From positions 1 through 64,000 of the forward strand of contig JAHALQ010000003.1 in NCBI GenBank assembly GCA_018362935.1: DNA of 64,000 nucleotides, in the 5' to 3' direction. Below are positions 1-7,321 of this stretch, piece after piece (the stretch's first letter is position 1; each line of letters starts with the position of its first letter). The stretch comes from Pseudomonadota bacterium. GTDB lineage: Bacteria > Pseudomonadota > Alphaproteobacteria > RF32 > CAG-239. A program made the position numbers and the translations under genes. The notes under the pieces were generated by a model that was not told the origin of the DNA, ran no database searches, and worked only from the letters and a program-made list of their open reading frames with translations.

Positions 1-8
1 CTCCACTC

Positions 9-38
9 AAAAGCCGTCCCTCAGGGCGGCTTTTTTCG
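9..38 (+). terminator. Intrinsic terminator
   Basis: A GC-rich hairpin (arms AAGCCGTCC and GGGCGGCTT, with one wobble pair) runs straight into six T residues on the plus strand. It would end a plus-strand transcript that enters from left of the window. Confidence 0.7.
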
Positions 39-132
39 GGTTGCTGATTTGCGGTGCCGAAACATGTCTCTGCGACCAAGGGCGTTAGCTAGCTGCCAAA
101 CGCACCGCTCCCATTGGTCGGGGCTTACAAAT

Positions 133-155
133 AAAAAACCCGTGAGTATCACGGG
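133..155 (-). terminator. Intrinsic terminator of the 595-999/165-587 gene pair
   Basis: Perfect 7-bp stem CCCGTGA/TCACGGG with a 3-nt loop, followed on the minus strand by a run of six T. It lies just beyond the stop codon of the minus-strand membrane protein gene. The 39-132 stretch before it holds no gene that I can support. Confidence 0.75.
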
Positions 156-164
156 CTATTTTCA

Positions 165-587
165 TCATTTGGATACTTTATTCAGCAATTCGGCCTTGGC
201 GCGGTAATCCTGCCACATGCTTTCAACCTGCTGCCAAAACCCGCGTTTTTCCTCACACTTCTTGGTCTTTTTATTCCAGTGGCCGCCGGATTCTTCGCAT
301 TTGACAATTTCCTGCCGCGAATAATCATAATACAGATAAGCGCCAATTCCCAACAGGCTGAGTATTAAAATCAGCGTCAGCGCATATTTGGCGACAATCC
401 ACAACATCCACAGCAAAACAACACCGAGCATCAGCATTTTGTAATAAAAGGCGTCGTTGCCCAATACGTAAATATAAAAGGCGCCGTACAGCAAAGCCGC
501 TGCAAATATAGTATTTACCGGGGATTTCAGGCACCCCAGCAAAAAGCGCTTCCATAACGGGGAGGCAGAATTACTCTCGTCACTCAT
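165..587 (-). CDS. Small membrane protein of unknown function
   Basis: 140 residues. I do not recognise a family. A short polar N-terminus is followed by about three closely packed hydrophobic segments (roughly residues 24-44, 49-66 and 68-88), then a charged, soluble tail with two cysteines (around residues 97 and 111) and many lysines. The tail probably faces the cytoplasm, but topology is inferred. The gene begins 7 bp after the stop of the 595-999 gene, so the two are probably one transcript that ends at the hairpin immediately downstream. Confidence 0.7.
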   Translation of the reverse strand: MSDESNSASPLWKRFLLGCLKSPVNTIFAAALLYGAFYIYVLGNDAFYYKMLMLGVVLLWMLWIVAKYALTLILILSLLGIGAYLYYDYSRQEIVKCEESGGHWNKKTKKCEEKRGFWQQVESMWQDYRAKAELLNKVSK

Positions 588-594
588 CTTAGTC

Positions 595-999
595 TTACTT
601 CTTCATAGATTTTTGTATTTCATATAATTTGTGTGCCACATAGTCCTTCCGCTCAAGCTTATGAACATCCTTTTGCAGATAGTTGTCAAGAATGTTGATA
701 ATATCATGACTGTAACGGTTTCGCGCTTTGGCGATATTGGCCAGATTAAATACTGCAGCCTGAAATATCTGCTCGTCGTCAACTTCCAATTGTTCAACCA
801 GACTCAAATAAGGCGGCGTAAAAGTATCTTTATGGAACTGTTGGCTGAAATCATAAGAATTTTTTTGAATCTTCTGAGCGATTTTTTCGGATATGTCATT
901 ATCCTGTGAGCGCCCGCGCCATATTATGCTGCGGCTCGTTTTTGCAACCATCGCCTTAATTTTATCGAAAAAACTTCCTTGTTTTGCTGCTGCATTCAT
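595..999 (-). CDS. Hypothetical soluble protein
   Basis: 134 residues, charged, mostly helical in appearance, with no signal peptide or membrane segment and no family that I recognise. The N-terminal third is basic (MVAKTSRSIIWRGRSQ) and the C-terminus is lysine-rich. It is the first gene of a two-gene minus-strand unit with the membrane protein gene at 165-587. It is divergent from the 1189 gene, with an AT-rich 189-bp gap between them that should hold both promoters. Confidence 0.65.
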   Translation of the reverse strand: MNAAAKQGSFFDKIKAMVAKTSRSIIWRGRSQDNDISEKIAQKIQKNSYDFSQQFHKDTFTPPYLSLVEQLEVDDEQIFQAAVFNLANIAKARNRYSHDIINILDNYLQKDVHKLERKDYVAHKLYEIQKSMKK

Positions 1000-1110
1000 T
1001 TCTGATACCCGGGGTTGTTCAGACTATGTTTTTAACATAATGTATAATTCTTAAAAAATCCAGTGTTTAATTATTTTTCGCATACTTTTGACAAAATTTC
1101 GAAAAACATC

Positions 1111-1139
1111 TTGAAGGCAGCGTCTTTTTATGGTATAAA
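1111..1139 (+). promoter_or_regulatory. Sigma70-like promoter for the 1189 gene
   Basis: TTGAAG, a 17-bp spacer, then TATAAA. Transcription would start near 1146 and leave a leader of about 43 nt. Found by eye. Confidence 0.5.
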
Positions 1140-1188
1140 ATGTTTATTCGAGATTACAATTAAGATTTATTAACTAAAAATTTGTTTT

Positions 1189-1452
1189 ATGAACTCAACA
1201 GCGTACTTTCACCATCTGGGCGAGCTTTTGAAGGATATCCAATCACACATTGAAGACGGCTCGCATGCAATCGTTTATGTCAACGACTATCTGATCCTGC
1301 AAACCCTGTTTGCCGATCAAGACGTTGACGTCATCAAAAAGGCAATCGAACAAAAAATTGCCTCATCTGAAGACTGGGCACTGGTAAAGGAAACTTTCAT
1401 CCCGACCCTGTCCCCGGATCAACAAAGGCTTCTCAAGCCTTTAGGTGTATAA
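1189..1452 (+). CDS. Hypothetical 87-residue protein
   Basis: A small acidic, soluble protein that I cannot assign. The start codon is preceded by an AT-rich leader without a clear Shine-Dalgarno sequence, so initiation may rely on an unstructured leader. A good -35/-10 pair stands upstream and an intrinsic terminator lies about 30 bp after the stop, so this is probably a single-gene transcript. Confidence 0.65.
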   Translation: MNSTAYFHHLGELLKDIQSHIEDGSHAIVYVNDYLILQTLFADQDVDVIKKAIEQKIASSEDWALVKETFIPTLSPDQQRLLKPLGV

Positions 1453-1483
1453 CTAAAACGGCAGCTCAAAAACATATAGTCAT

Positions 1484-1518
1484 AAAAAATTCCGCCTTTT
1501 AACAAGGCGGATTTTTTA
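1484..1518. terminator. Bidirectional intrinsic terminator
   Basis: Stem TCCGCCTT/AAGGCGGA with an A-run on the left and a T-run on the right, so it can work in both directions. It ends the 1189 gene. Confidence 0.75.
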
Positions 1519-1550
1519 TTTTTAAAGAGTATTTTGCATCCTAAGCCATT

Positions 1551-1579
1551 AAAAAAGCCGTCACAAGGACGGCTTTTTT
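1551..1579. terminator. Bidirectional intrinsic terminator next to tRNA-Asp
   Basis: Stem AAGCCGTC/GACGGCTT with A and T runs on its two sides. It lies 3 bp beyond the 3' end of the minus-strand tRNA-Asp gene and should terminate it. Confidence 0.75.
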
Positions 1580-1581
1580 AA

Positions 1582-1658
1582 TGGCGGGAGTGACGAGGCT
1601 CGAACTCGCGACCTCCTGCGTGACAGGCAGGCGCTCTAACCAACTGAGCTACACCCCC
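1582..1658 (-). tRNA. tRNA-Asp (anticodon GTC)
   Basis: 77-nt cloverleaf with encoded CCA. The acceptor arm GGGGGTG pairs with CACTCCC (one G-T pair) and the discriminator is G. The anticodon stem CCTGC/GCAGG encloses the loop with GTC, and the T-arm GTTCGAGCC is intact. The gene is terminated by the adjacent hairpin. Confidence 0.95.
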
Positions 1659-1881
1659 ATTTGCGGTTCGTGTTATCTTATAGCCAACAATATTTATAAT
1701 TGCAAGCACTTTTTTTAGATTTTTTATATTTTCTTCATAACTTTGTTGTACTATACTGAATTATACACATAACTCCTAGAAAATGCTTTATATTTTTGAA
1801 GGCCGTTGTATATTAAGCGGCAACGGCTGATGAGTTTCAGGCTTTGTCGGCTATGTTTTTGGTTTAAATTTGTGAGAAAAT

Positions 1882-3297
1882 ATGCCCATTACAGAACTTG
1901 TAAAATTGAATATAAAACAGCGAAGCCGCCAGAAGATTGTCACTATAATATATGCTCTGGCCGTTACGTTTGCCTTTATATTATCCCTGACCAACAACAA
2001 TGTTGAAGCATCCGTCGCCAATAATGAACGCATGAGCTATCTGATGATAGAAAACAACGTTGTTCAGAATATTTCCGACCCGGAAACCGTTTATCCCGAA
2101 GATTCTATAGAAAACATCAAAAATCTGTTTTCAACCGTCAATGCTCTGGTACAGGAAAAAGAAGTCAACAGGGAAATTACCGTTCAAAAAGGCGACACCC
2201 TGATATCCGTTTTAAATAACATCGGCCTCGGCTGTTCCGATGCAAATGATTTTTTTGCAAAGCTGAAAACGGAATTTGACCCGCGCAGTCTCAAAATCGG
2301 GCAGAAAATCAATGCCAATTATACTATCCGTTCTTCCAACGGCGAATTTGTCCGCCTTAATACTTTTGTCATCGAAACCGGCGTCGGCGAACGCGTTATT
2401 GCCTACCTCAACGAAAACGACGAATTTGAAGTCGAACGCCAAAAAGACGAAATGATTGAAGAGGTCAATAATGCAACCGGAGTTATTGAAGGAACACTTG
2501 GTGCCAGCATGCAAAAGCAAGGCATCCCCTCCCGCGTTGTTCACAACTTTATTTCTATTTTCTCATACTCTGTGGATTTTCGCCGGGATGTCCGCCGCGG
2601 CGACAAATTTGAAATTGTTTATGAAAATTATATCGACAATGAAGGAAAAGTCATAAAATCCGGCGATATTCTTTATGCGGCGCTGATTCTGCGCAATGAC
2701 CGGATTGCTCTTTACCGTTTTAAGGATAAAGCCGGAAAAACCGACTATTATACCGAAAAAGGACAGGCTCTGAAAAAGACGCTCGACCGTAAACCGATGG
2801 CCTTTAAGAACGCGCGGATTTCCTCTCCGTTCGGCCGCCGTTATCATCCGATTTTGCGCAAATACAAAATTCACTGGGGCGTCGATTACGCGGCTCCGCG
2901 CGGTTCGGCCATCTATGCCGGCGGCGACGGCGTTGTTCAAGCCGCCAAATATTTTGGTTCCTACGGAAACTATATCAAAATCCGCCACAATTCCGAATTT
3001 TCCACCGCCTACGGACATATGCAGGGCTTTGCCAAGGGTATCCGCCCGGGCGTACGCGTCAAACAAGGGCAGCTTATCGGTTATGTCGGTTCTACCGGCC
3101 GTTCGACCGGACCGCACCTGCATTATGAAGTTATTCAAAACGGCCGCCGCGTCAATCCGCGCACGATAAAAGCCTCGACCGGCGAAAATCTGGCCGGCTC
3201 AAATCTGGCCAACTTCAAGAAAACTGTTGCCAACATCCAGTCCTCTTACAAGGCTATGTTTGCACAAAACCAGCCGCAAAAAGTGGCAAAAAAATAA
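1882..3297 (+). CDS. LysM/M23-family cell-wall metallopeptidase
   Basis: 471 residues. An N-terminal membrane anchor or uncleaved signal (about residues 18-38) is followed by a LysM-like segment (about 98-140, VQKGDTLISVLNNIG), a central domain, and a C-terminal M23 endopeptidase domain (about 310-425). The zinc ligands are visible as H331 and D335 (HWGVD) and H414 (HLHYE), with the active-site H379 (GHM). An intact M23 site predicts cleavage of peptidoglycan cross-links at the periplasmic face, probably in growth or division. The start at MPITELVK is the first in frame. The gene is monocistronic, with a terminator 4 bp after its stop. Confidence 0.9.
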   Translation: MPITELVKLNIKQRSRQKIVTIIYALAVTFAFILSLTNNNVEASVANNERMSYLMIENNVVQNISDPETVYPEDSIENIKNLFSTVNALVQEKEVNREITVQKGDTLISVLNNIGLGCSDANDFFAKLKTEFDPRSLKIGQKINANYTIRSSNGEFVRLNTFVIETGVGERVIAYLNENDEFEVERQKDEMIEEVNNATGVIEGTLGASMQKQGIPSRVVHNFISIFSYSVDFRRDVRRGDKFEIVYENYIDNEGKVIKSGDILYAALILRNDRIALYRFKDKAGKTDYYTEKGQALKKTLDRKPMAFKNARISSPFGRRYHPILRKYKIHWGVDYAAPRGSAIYAGGDGVVQAAKYFGSYGNYIKIRHNSEFSTAYGHMQGFAKGIRPGVRVKQGQLIGYVGSTGRSTGPHLHYEVIQNGRRVNPRTIKASTGENLAGSNLANFKKTVANIQSSYKAMFAQNQPQKVAKK

Positions 3298-3300
3298 TCA

Positions 3301-3326
3301 AAGGCTCGCTAAAGCGAGCCTTTTTT
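3301..3326 (+). terminator. Intrinsic terminator of the M23 peptidase gene
   Basis: Perfect 8-bp stem GGCTCGCT/AGCGAGCC followed by six T residues, starting 4 bp after the stop codon. Confidence 0.85.
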
Positions 3327-3337
3327 CTAAGAAAACA

Positions 3338-3372
3338 AAAAAGCCTTCTGCTTCAACAGAAAGGCTTTGTTT
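3338..3372. terminator. Second, roughly bidirectional hairpin terminator
   Basis: Stem AAAGCCTTCTG/CAGAAAGGCTTT with one bulged A, an A-run on its left and T-rich sequence on its right. On the minus strand it would end the small gene at 3391-3573. Confidence 0.65.
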
Positions 3373-3390
3373 TTGCGTATTGCTCTTTTG

Positions 3391-3573
3391 TCAGAAACCG
3401 CGTTTTTCGGCGAGGTGCATTTTCAGAAGGCCTATTCCGGTTACGACGGCTCCGACACCCATGATAAGGAATCCCATTGAGGAAACTTTGAGATTTCCTT
3501 TGTATCCTTCAACCCAAAAAAGATATTCTCCGACTGCAGCAATAAATAATCCTATCCATACTAATTTACTCAT
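3391..3573 (-). CDS. Small two-segment membrane protein
   Basis: 60 residues with two hydrophobic, glycine-rich segments (about 3-20 and 33-50) and a basic C-terminus. It resembles many small inner-membrane proteins of unknown role. It lies just outside the endolysin end of the prophage and is probably a chromosomal gene rather than a phage gene, because a spacer of about 100 bp separates it from the lysozyme stop. Confidence 0.55.
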   Translation of the reverse strand: MSKLVWIGLFIAAVGEYLFWVEGYKGNLKVSSMGFLIMGVGAVVTGIGLLKMHLAEKRGF

Positions 3574-3681
3574 ATATATTCCGGAATTTTTTACGAGGCT
3601 TGTTTGACCGGTTCCTCAAATTTACAATTATTATTTTTCAAAATAATAATAGATTATCCTGGCGTTTTGTCAACATTTTTG

Positions 3682-4158
3682 TCACAAACGCCAGCGACCT
3701 GTTTGCAGGGTCTGCGCCAGACGCTCAGCCCGTATCCGAACTTGGCGCGCATAGCGGCTCGACAGCAGTTCCGCTGCTGCCTGCCGGTAGTTGCCGACAC
3801 CGATGAAAGCCAGCATTTTTTGAAACTTGAGCAGACCGCCAATTCCCATATTAAAAGCCATATCAACCAAAACATACTGCCTTTCGTCATCAAGGTTATC
3901 AAAAAACGGAATTTCCTTACGGCATTTTTCAAGTGTCCGACGGATATCGCCGCGCAGCAGAAAGAATGCTTCCTGACGGGTAATGCCGCTGCTTAAATCG
4001 CGACGGCCGAGGATTTTTATCTCTTCCCGGCTTAAGGGATTGGTTTGCAGGTTGCGGCCAACGCCGATTGTCAAGAACCCCCGCGGACAGCGATAAGGCT
4101 GGAGGCGGATACCTTCATGCAGGCTCAGTCTCTGTACGGCCTCAAATTCATCAATCAT
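3682..4158 (-). CDS. Phage endolysin, T4-lysozyme type (GH24)
   Basis: 158 residues and the last gene of the prophage late operon. It should hydrolyse the MurNAc-GlcNAc bond. The GH24 catalytic pattern E-(X)8-(D/C)-(X)5-T is visible as E15, C24 and T30 (HEGIRL, then RCPRGFLTIGVG). The middle residue is the Cys variant, as in several phage endolysins, instead of the Asp of T4. No signal peptide or signal-arrest segment is seen, so release should depend on a holin. Its ATG overlaps the stop of the upstream gene by 4 bp (ATGA), which suggests translational coupling to the holin-like gene. Confidence 0.92.
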   Translation of the reverse strand: MIDEFEAVQRLSLHEGIRLQPYRCPRGFLTIGVGRNLQTNPLSREEIKILGRRDLSSGITRQEAFFLLRGDIRRTLEKCRKEIPFFDNLDDERQYVLVDMAFNMGIGGLLKFQKMLAFIGVGNYRQAAAELLSSRYARQVRIRAERLAQTLQTGRWRL

Positions 4159-4406
4159 ACCGGCTTTCTCCTTTTTTTCTGATTTTCTTCAATTAAAAGG
4201 TCCAGCTTGACTTTTATTTCCGCCAGCAAAACATTTTGCTGGTTTTGCATCAGAGCCAGCCCCGCCGTTTTGTTGTCGGCAGATTTTATCCCTTCATGAA
4301 GGATATCGACCTGTGCCTTCCATTCTCCGACTTTTATAAGTACGCCGATAAAACCAAAAATGGCGGCAATCCCGGAGGCGCCGCCAAAAATTATGAGGTT
4401 TTCCAT
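4155..4406 (-). CDS. Holin-like membrane protein
   Basis: 83 residues. One N-terminal hydrophobic, glycine-rich segment (about 3-26) is followed by an amphipathic, coiled-coil-like helix and a basic tail (NQKKRRKPV). This layout is that of XhlA-like or class-III-like lysis proteins, and the position directly before the endolysin with an ATGA overlap supports a lysis role. A family assignment cannot be made from sequence reading alone. It could be the holin or a holin partner of the 45-residue protein at 7179-7316. Confidence 0.6.
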   Translation of the reverse strand: MENLIIFGGASGIAAIFGFIGVLIKVGEWKAQVDILHEGIKSADNKTAGLALMQNQQNVLLAEIKVKLDLLIEENQKKRRKPV

Positions 4407-4409
4407 TGA

Positions 4410-4739
4410 TTATTTATCCTCCCGCAAGTCCGATATTTCCTCCCGCGCCTGCTTGCGCCGTTCCAGAACTTCTGCCGGAATCACTGCCCCTGTTTCTGTC
4501 CTTCTGACAATATACCAATCTGTCATGTCGAGATAAGTCTGCAGTTCGGCAATCCGGCTTTCTTTTTGAAAGGCCCGGTTTTCATTTATTGCAGCTACTT
4601 CATAATAACCGCCCGCAGCTGTGCCGGCCTCATCATATATTATGTGTTCGTCGCTGATATATTCTTTGTTTTCGTCAAGCTGCGCGCGCGCTTTTTTCCA
4701 TGCCGCGGCATCGCCAAAGTTTATTTTATCGCCTAACAT
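4410..4739 (-). CDS. Phage tail-fibre-assembly-like protein
   Basis: 109 residues, no membrane segment. The C-terminal half (LDMTDWYIVRRTETGAVIP, then a charged helix) has the look of the tail-fibre assembly or chaperone proteins that usually follow a tail fibre gene. That is where it sits, 9 bp after the fibre gene. The assignment comes from the motif and the position. The N-terminal half is not recognised. Confidence 0.5.
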   Translation of the reverse strand: MLGDKINFGDAAAWKKARAQLDENKEYISDEHIIYDEAGTAAGGYYEVAAINENRAFQKESRIAELQTYLDMTDWYIVRRTETGAVIPAEVLERRKQAREEISDLREDK

Positions 4740-4748
4740 GTTTTCCCC

Positions 4749-5681
4749 CTATTTTCCGCATGCAAACCAAAAACTGGTTACGGCATGGTCGTTGTCTATT
4801 AAATACCTTATTCCGGTTGTCTTTTTTTGGTAATATCCGTTCCACGCATAGCAAGTGCCGATTACTCCGGCGTAGCAGTGCTCCTGCCCGCGATTAAAAT
4901 AATAATCCAAACTGCTGAACGGAACCAGATACGTAATACTGTAGTCATTCACGCCGCCGTTGCTGTTTTTGACCAGTTTGCCCCACTGTTCCATCCAGAC
5001 GCGCCGTGTCTTCGCTTCATCGGAAAACCATTGGCGGCACCATTGCGTCGAACTGACGGTTATGGTCTGATAGAGGCCGTTTATGCTGAGACCTGCCGCA
5101 ATTTTATTTTTTACGGCCGCCAGATTTGCGCTTTGCAGCTCCGACGCTCCTTCTCCGGGCGTCGGCACAGTCGGCGTTCCGCTGAATTGCGGACTTTCCA
5201 AATCTGCCTTGGCGGCAAGCTGCAAATCGTTTTCGCCCTTGCTATAAACCGCTGTTTTATCGGCTTTGGCAGCTATTTTGCCATCCAGCTCCTGACGAGC
5301 CGCATCCAGGGATGCCTCAATCGCCTTATCAGCTTCAGACCTGCTGTTGGCTTCTATGGCAATGATGTCTTCCATGTTCAGCCCGGAAACGATATCCTTG
5401 CATTCACGGACGCTGTCTTTGGCCGACCGGGCATAATTCTGCACCTCTTTTAACAACGGCAAAAAAGTATTATCCGCTTTTTCTGTAATATAATTATCCA
5501 TATCCGGTTTGCATACCTTGTCGGTATAATCCTGTATTTCCTGCTGCCCGGATTTAATATAGGTGCAGCTCATGGTAATGTCGGCGCGGCTGTTTTTATA
5601 AAAGCTCACTTCCAGTGATTTGGACGGTTCCAAGACGACATTAATCTGCCGCACGGTATCTGCTTCATTCGTTATTGTCAT
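4749..5681 (-). CDS. Phage tail fibre protein
   Basis: 310 residues. A helical, alanine-rich region (about 100-150) is followed by a repeat-type fibre segment (SPQFSGTPTVPTPGEG) typical of trimeric tail fibres, and a C-terminal aromatic and cysteine-containing domain that probably contacts the host surface. It stands in a run of tail genes with gaps of 10 bp or less and is followed by a fibre-assembly-like gene. The receptor cannot be predicted. Confidence 0.7.
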   Translation of the reverse strand: MTITNEADTVRQINVVLEPSKSLEVSFYKNSRADITMSCTYIKSGQQEIQDYTDKVCKPDMDNYITEKADNTFLPLLKEVQNYARSAKDSVRECKDIVSGLNMEDIIAIEANSRSEADKAIEASLDAARQELDGKIAAKADKTAVYSKGENDLQLAAKADLESPQFSGTPTVPTPGEGASELQSANLAAVKNKIAAGLSINGLYQTITVSSTQWCRQWFSDEAKTRRVWMEQWGKLVKNSNGGVNDYSITYLVPFSSLDYYFNRGQEHCYAGVIGTCYAWNGYYQKKTTGIRYLIDNDHAVTSFWFACGK

Positions 5682-5685
5682 GTCA

Positions 5686-6036
5686 CTACTCCGTTACCTG
5701 AGGGGTAATTTTAAAATATGCGAGGCTGTTGATATTTTGAGGAAATATGGTATGAACCTGACCATTGGGCATACAAATCTGGATATCCGCCTGATAATCC
5801 CCTTCCTCTATATTTGTTTCTTCCGGCAGCAGTTCAATGACGGCAAGACCGTGCACGGCATCGGATACGACACCTTCCTTTTCAATAACTTTTTTTCCGT
5901 CTTCCTTTGCCGCGCTTAATTTCAGTTTGGCTCCGGTCAAATTGATATCTCCCGCCTCATCTTTGAAATGCAGGTTGATCGTGAAACTGTCGCCACGGCG
6001 GACAGTTATCCCGTTGGGGTGCAGTGCTCCGCTCAT
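5686..6036 (-). CDS. Phage baseplate/tail accessory protein, BppU-N-like fold
   Basis: 116 residues, beta-rich. The pattern of an N-terminal RRGDSFTINLHFKDEAG followed by short strands and a charged loop resembles the immunoglobulin-like N-domain of baseplate upper proteins. It ends 4 bp before the fibre gene and starts adjacent to the collar protein stop, so it is translated in the same tail-tip block. The fold is inferred from pattern only. Confidence 0.5.
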   Translation of the reverse strand: MSGALHPNGITVRRGDSFTINLHFKDEAGDINLTGAKLKLSAAKEDGKKVIEKEGVVSDAVHGLAVIELLPEETNIEEGDYQADIQICMPNGQVHTIFPQNINSLAYFKITPQVTE

Positions 6037-6816
6037 TTATTCCTCCTTTGCCTTAATAAAGTAGTTAACGGCCTGGTTTAGCGGCGTGACATGTTCGGAA
6101 TTGCCATAAATTTTGCTGTCACGCGATGCATCCATATAAACCGTCCAGGTTGGGGTCGCCGTATTGCCGGTACCGTTACCGGTCGAATTTTTGGTATCAA
6201 TATAGAAAGGACCGGTCGGAAAATTTTCATTGATATTACTGTTGCGATCCGTCCATATACGGCCGGAAATATTGGGCAGACCTTCTTCCTGCGTGGTATA
6301 AATATTTTCGGCAGAATTGCCGCCGAGACCGCGCAGAAACTTGCCGCGATAATCAGGAATGTTAAAGGTATTAATTCCGTCGCCGGTGCCAAATTTGGTG
6401 CCGATGAGATTAAACAAATCGGCATAATCCTTACGCGAAACAGCCTGACCGTTGCAAAGCAGCCAATTGTCATGGTTTTCCGAACGGAGCGAGACTTTAA
6501 TATCGCCGATACGGTTTAAGGTATTGACATTTGACTTAATATCAGAACTTAGGTCGCTTTTGAGGTTATCAAGCTGGCTTTTGGTTACGGCATCGCGGCT
6601 GTTGTTGCCCTCGGCCAGGTTTTTAATTTTAAAATTGCCGACATCTAAATCGGCTTCCATCGGCGCGCGGCCGTCGCGCAGGAAAGCCATGCTTAAGCCC
6701 TGCGCGAAGTTGTCGTCTTCTTCGTCATGGTTGTCGGTAACAATATCTATATCGTTTATTCTGTCGTTTTCCCAATTGTGAATGCGGGTAAAATGCCCGC
6801 TGCTGTCATATGGCAT
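6037..6816 (-). CDS. Phage tail collar domain protein
   Basis: 259 residues. The region around residues 110-185 is a phage tail collar domain: WLLCNGQAVSRKDYADLF, then GTGDGINTFNIPDYRGKFLRG. The N-terminal part (residues 1-100) is a polar fibre-like segment, and the C-terminus ends in a short helix. The protein is likely part of the receptor-binding tail tip. It is tightly packed between the spanin and accessory genes. Confidence 0.85.
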   Translation of the reverse strand: MPYDSSGHFTRIHNWENDRINDIDIVTDNHDEEDDNFAQGLSMAFLRDGRAPMEADLDVGNFKIKNLAEGNNSRDAVTKSQLDNLKSDLSSDIKSNVNTLNRIGDIKVSLRSENHDNWLLCNGQAVSRKDYADLFNLIGTKFGTGDGINTFNIPDYRGKFLRGLGGNSAENIYTTQEEGLPNISGRIWTDRNSNINENFPTGPFYIDTKNSTGNGTGNTATPTWTVYMDASRDSKIYGNSEHVTPLNQAVNYFIKAKEE

Positions 6817-6817
6817 A

Positions 6818-7060
6818 TTAATCTCCTTTTGTTTGTTTGCATATTTCCAGTTCCTGCCGCAGTTTATCTATGCGGCCGATCCATTCCCAGGTATCGGGAT
6901 AATCTTCTGCCGCAAGGTGCTCTAATTCTGCGGCAACACTTGGTCCGGCTAACGGATAAACCGGGCAGAAACTATAATTTTCCGCGACGCATGAGCTCAA
7001 GCAGAGCATCGCGCTTAGCGTTAGGCTTGGCATGAATTGCGGCTGTTTGCTGTCGGACAT
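6818..7060 (-). CDS. Outer-membrane spanin subunit (Rz1-like lipoprotein), embedded
   Basis: 80 residues when started at MSDSKQPQ, which has a GGAG Shine-Dalgarno 9 bp upstream; a longer in-frame ATG lies at 7087. A short hydrophobic stretch ends in the lipobox LSSC, then a small polar domain follows. The first 89 bp overlap the end of the i-spanin gene in another frame, the classic Rz/Rz1 arrangement. It should fuse outer and inner membranes during lysis together with its partner. The n-region is weakly charged, so lipoprotein processing is likely rather than certain. Confidence 0.6.
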   Translation of the reverse strand: MSDSKQPQFMPSLTLSAMLCLSSCVAENYSFCPVYPLAGPSVAAELEHLAAEDYPDTWEWIGRIDKLRQELEICKQTKGD

Positions 7061-7175
7061 GTTCTTGTACTCCGGCCTGCTGTTCAATATAGTCCTGCTG
7101 GCAATCCGAACGCCCCAGAAAATACATGGCGGCGCACAAGGCCAAAAGCAGGCTCAAAAAAACCGGTTTCAACAT
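6972..7175 (-). CDS. Inner-membrane spanin subunit (Rz-like)
   Basis: 67 residues. An N-terminal transmembrane segment (about 4-21, FLSLLLALCAAMYFLG) is followed by a short polar, helical periplasmic tail ending in a basic AKRDALLELMRRGKL. The gene is overlapped in a second frame by the lipoprotein gene and is preceded by a small membrane protein gene 3 bp upstream. Architecture and overlap identify it as the likely i-spanin, although it is short for the family. Confidence 0.6.
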   Translation of the reverse strand: MLKPVFLSLLLALCAAMYFLGRSDCQQDYIEQQAGVQEHVRQQTAAIHAKPNAKRDALLELMRRGKL

Positions 7176-7178
7176 GGT

Positions 7179-7316
7179 TCAGACCGAAACGCCCAACAGC
7201 ATTATAAATGCCCGGGCAACTGTCTCGGCGTGTTCGGGGCTGATGACAGCCACCCAGACCATTATCAGCACGGCAATAACCAACAGCCACAATTTCAGGC
7301 TGATTTTCCGGCGCAT
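7179..7316 (-). CDS. 45-residue single-span membrane protein (holin or antiholin candidate)
   Basis: A short gene running MRRKISLKLWLLVIAVLIMV... to GVSV: a basic N-terminus, one transmembrane helix (about 9-24) and a short amphipathic tail. It fits exactly between the stop of the S74 protein gene (5 bp before) and the i-spanin start (3 bp after), which argues that it is real and translationally coupled. No strong Shine-Dalgarno is seen. In phages, small membrane proteins here are usually holins, antiholins or pinholins, so its role is inferred from place and topology. Confidence 0.6.
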   Translation of the reverse strand: MRRKISLKLWLLVIAVLIMVWVAVISPEHAETVARAFIMLLGVSV

Positions 7317-7321
7317 GACAG

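Noticed and set aside
1806..2006. Short frames overlapping the start of the M23 peptidase
   Set aside because: Shadows of the leader and signal region of the peptidase gene.
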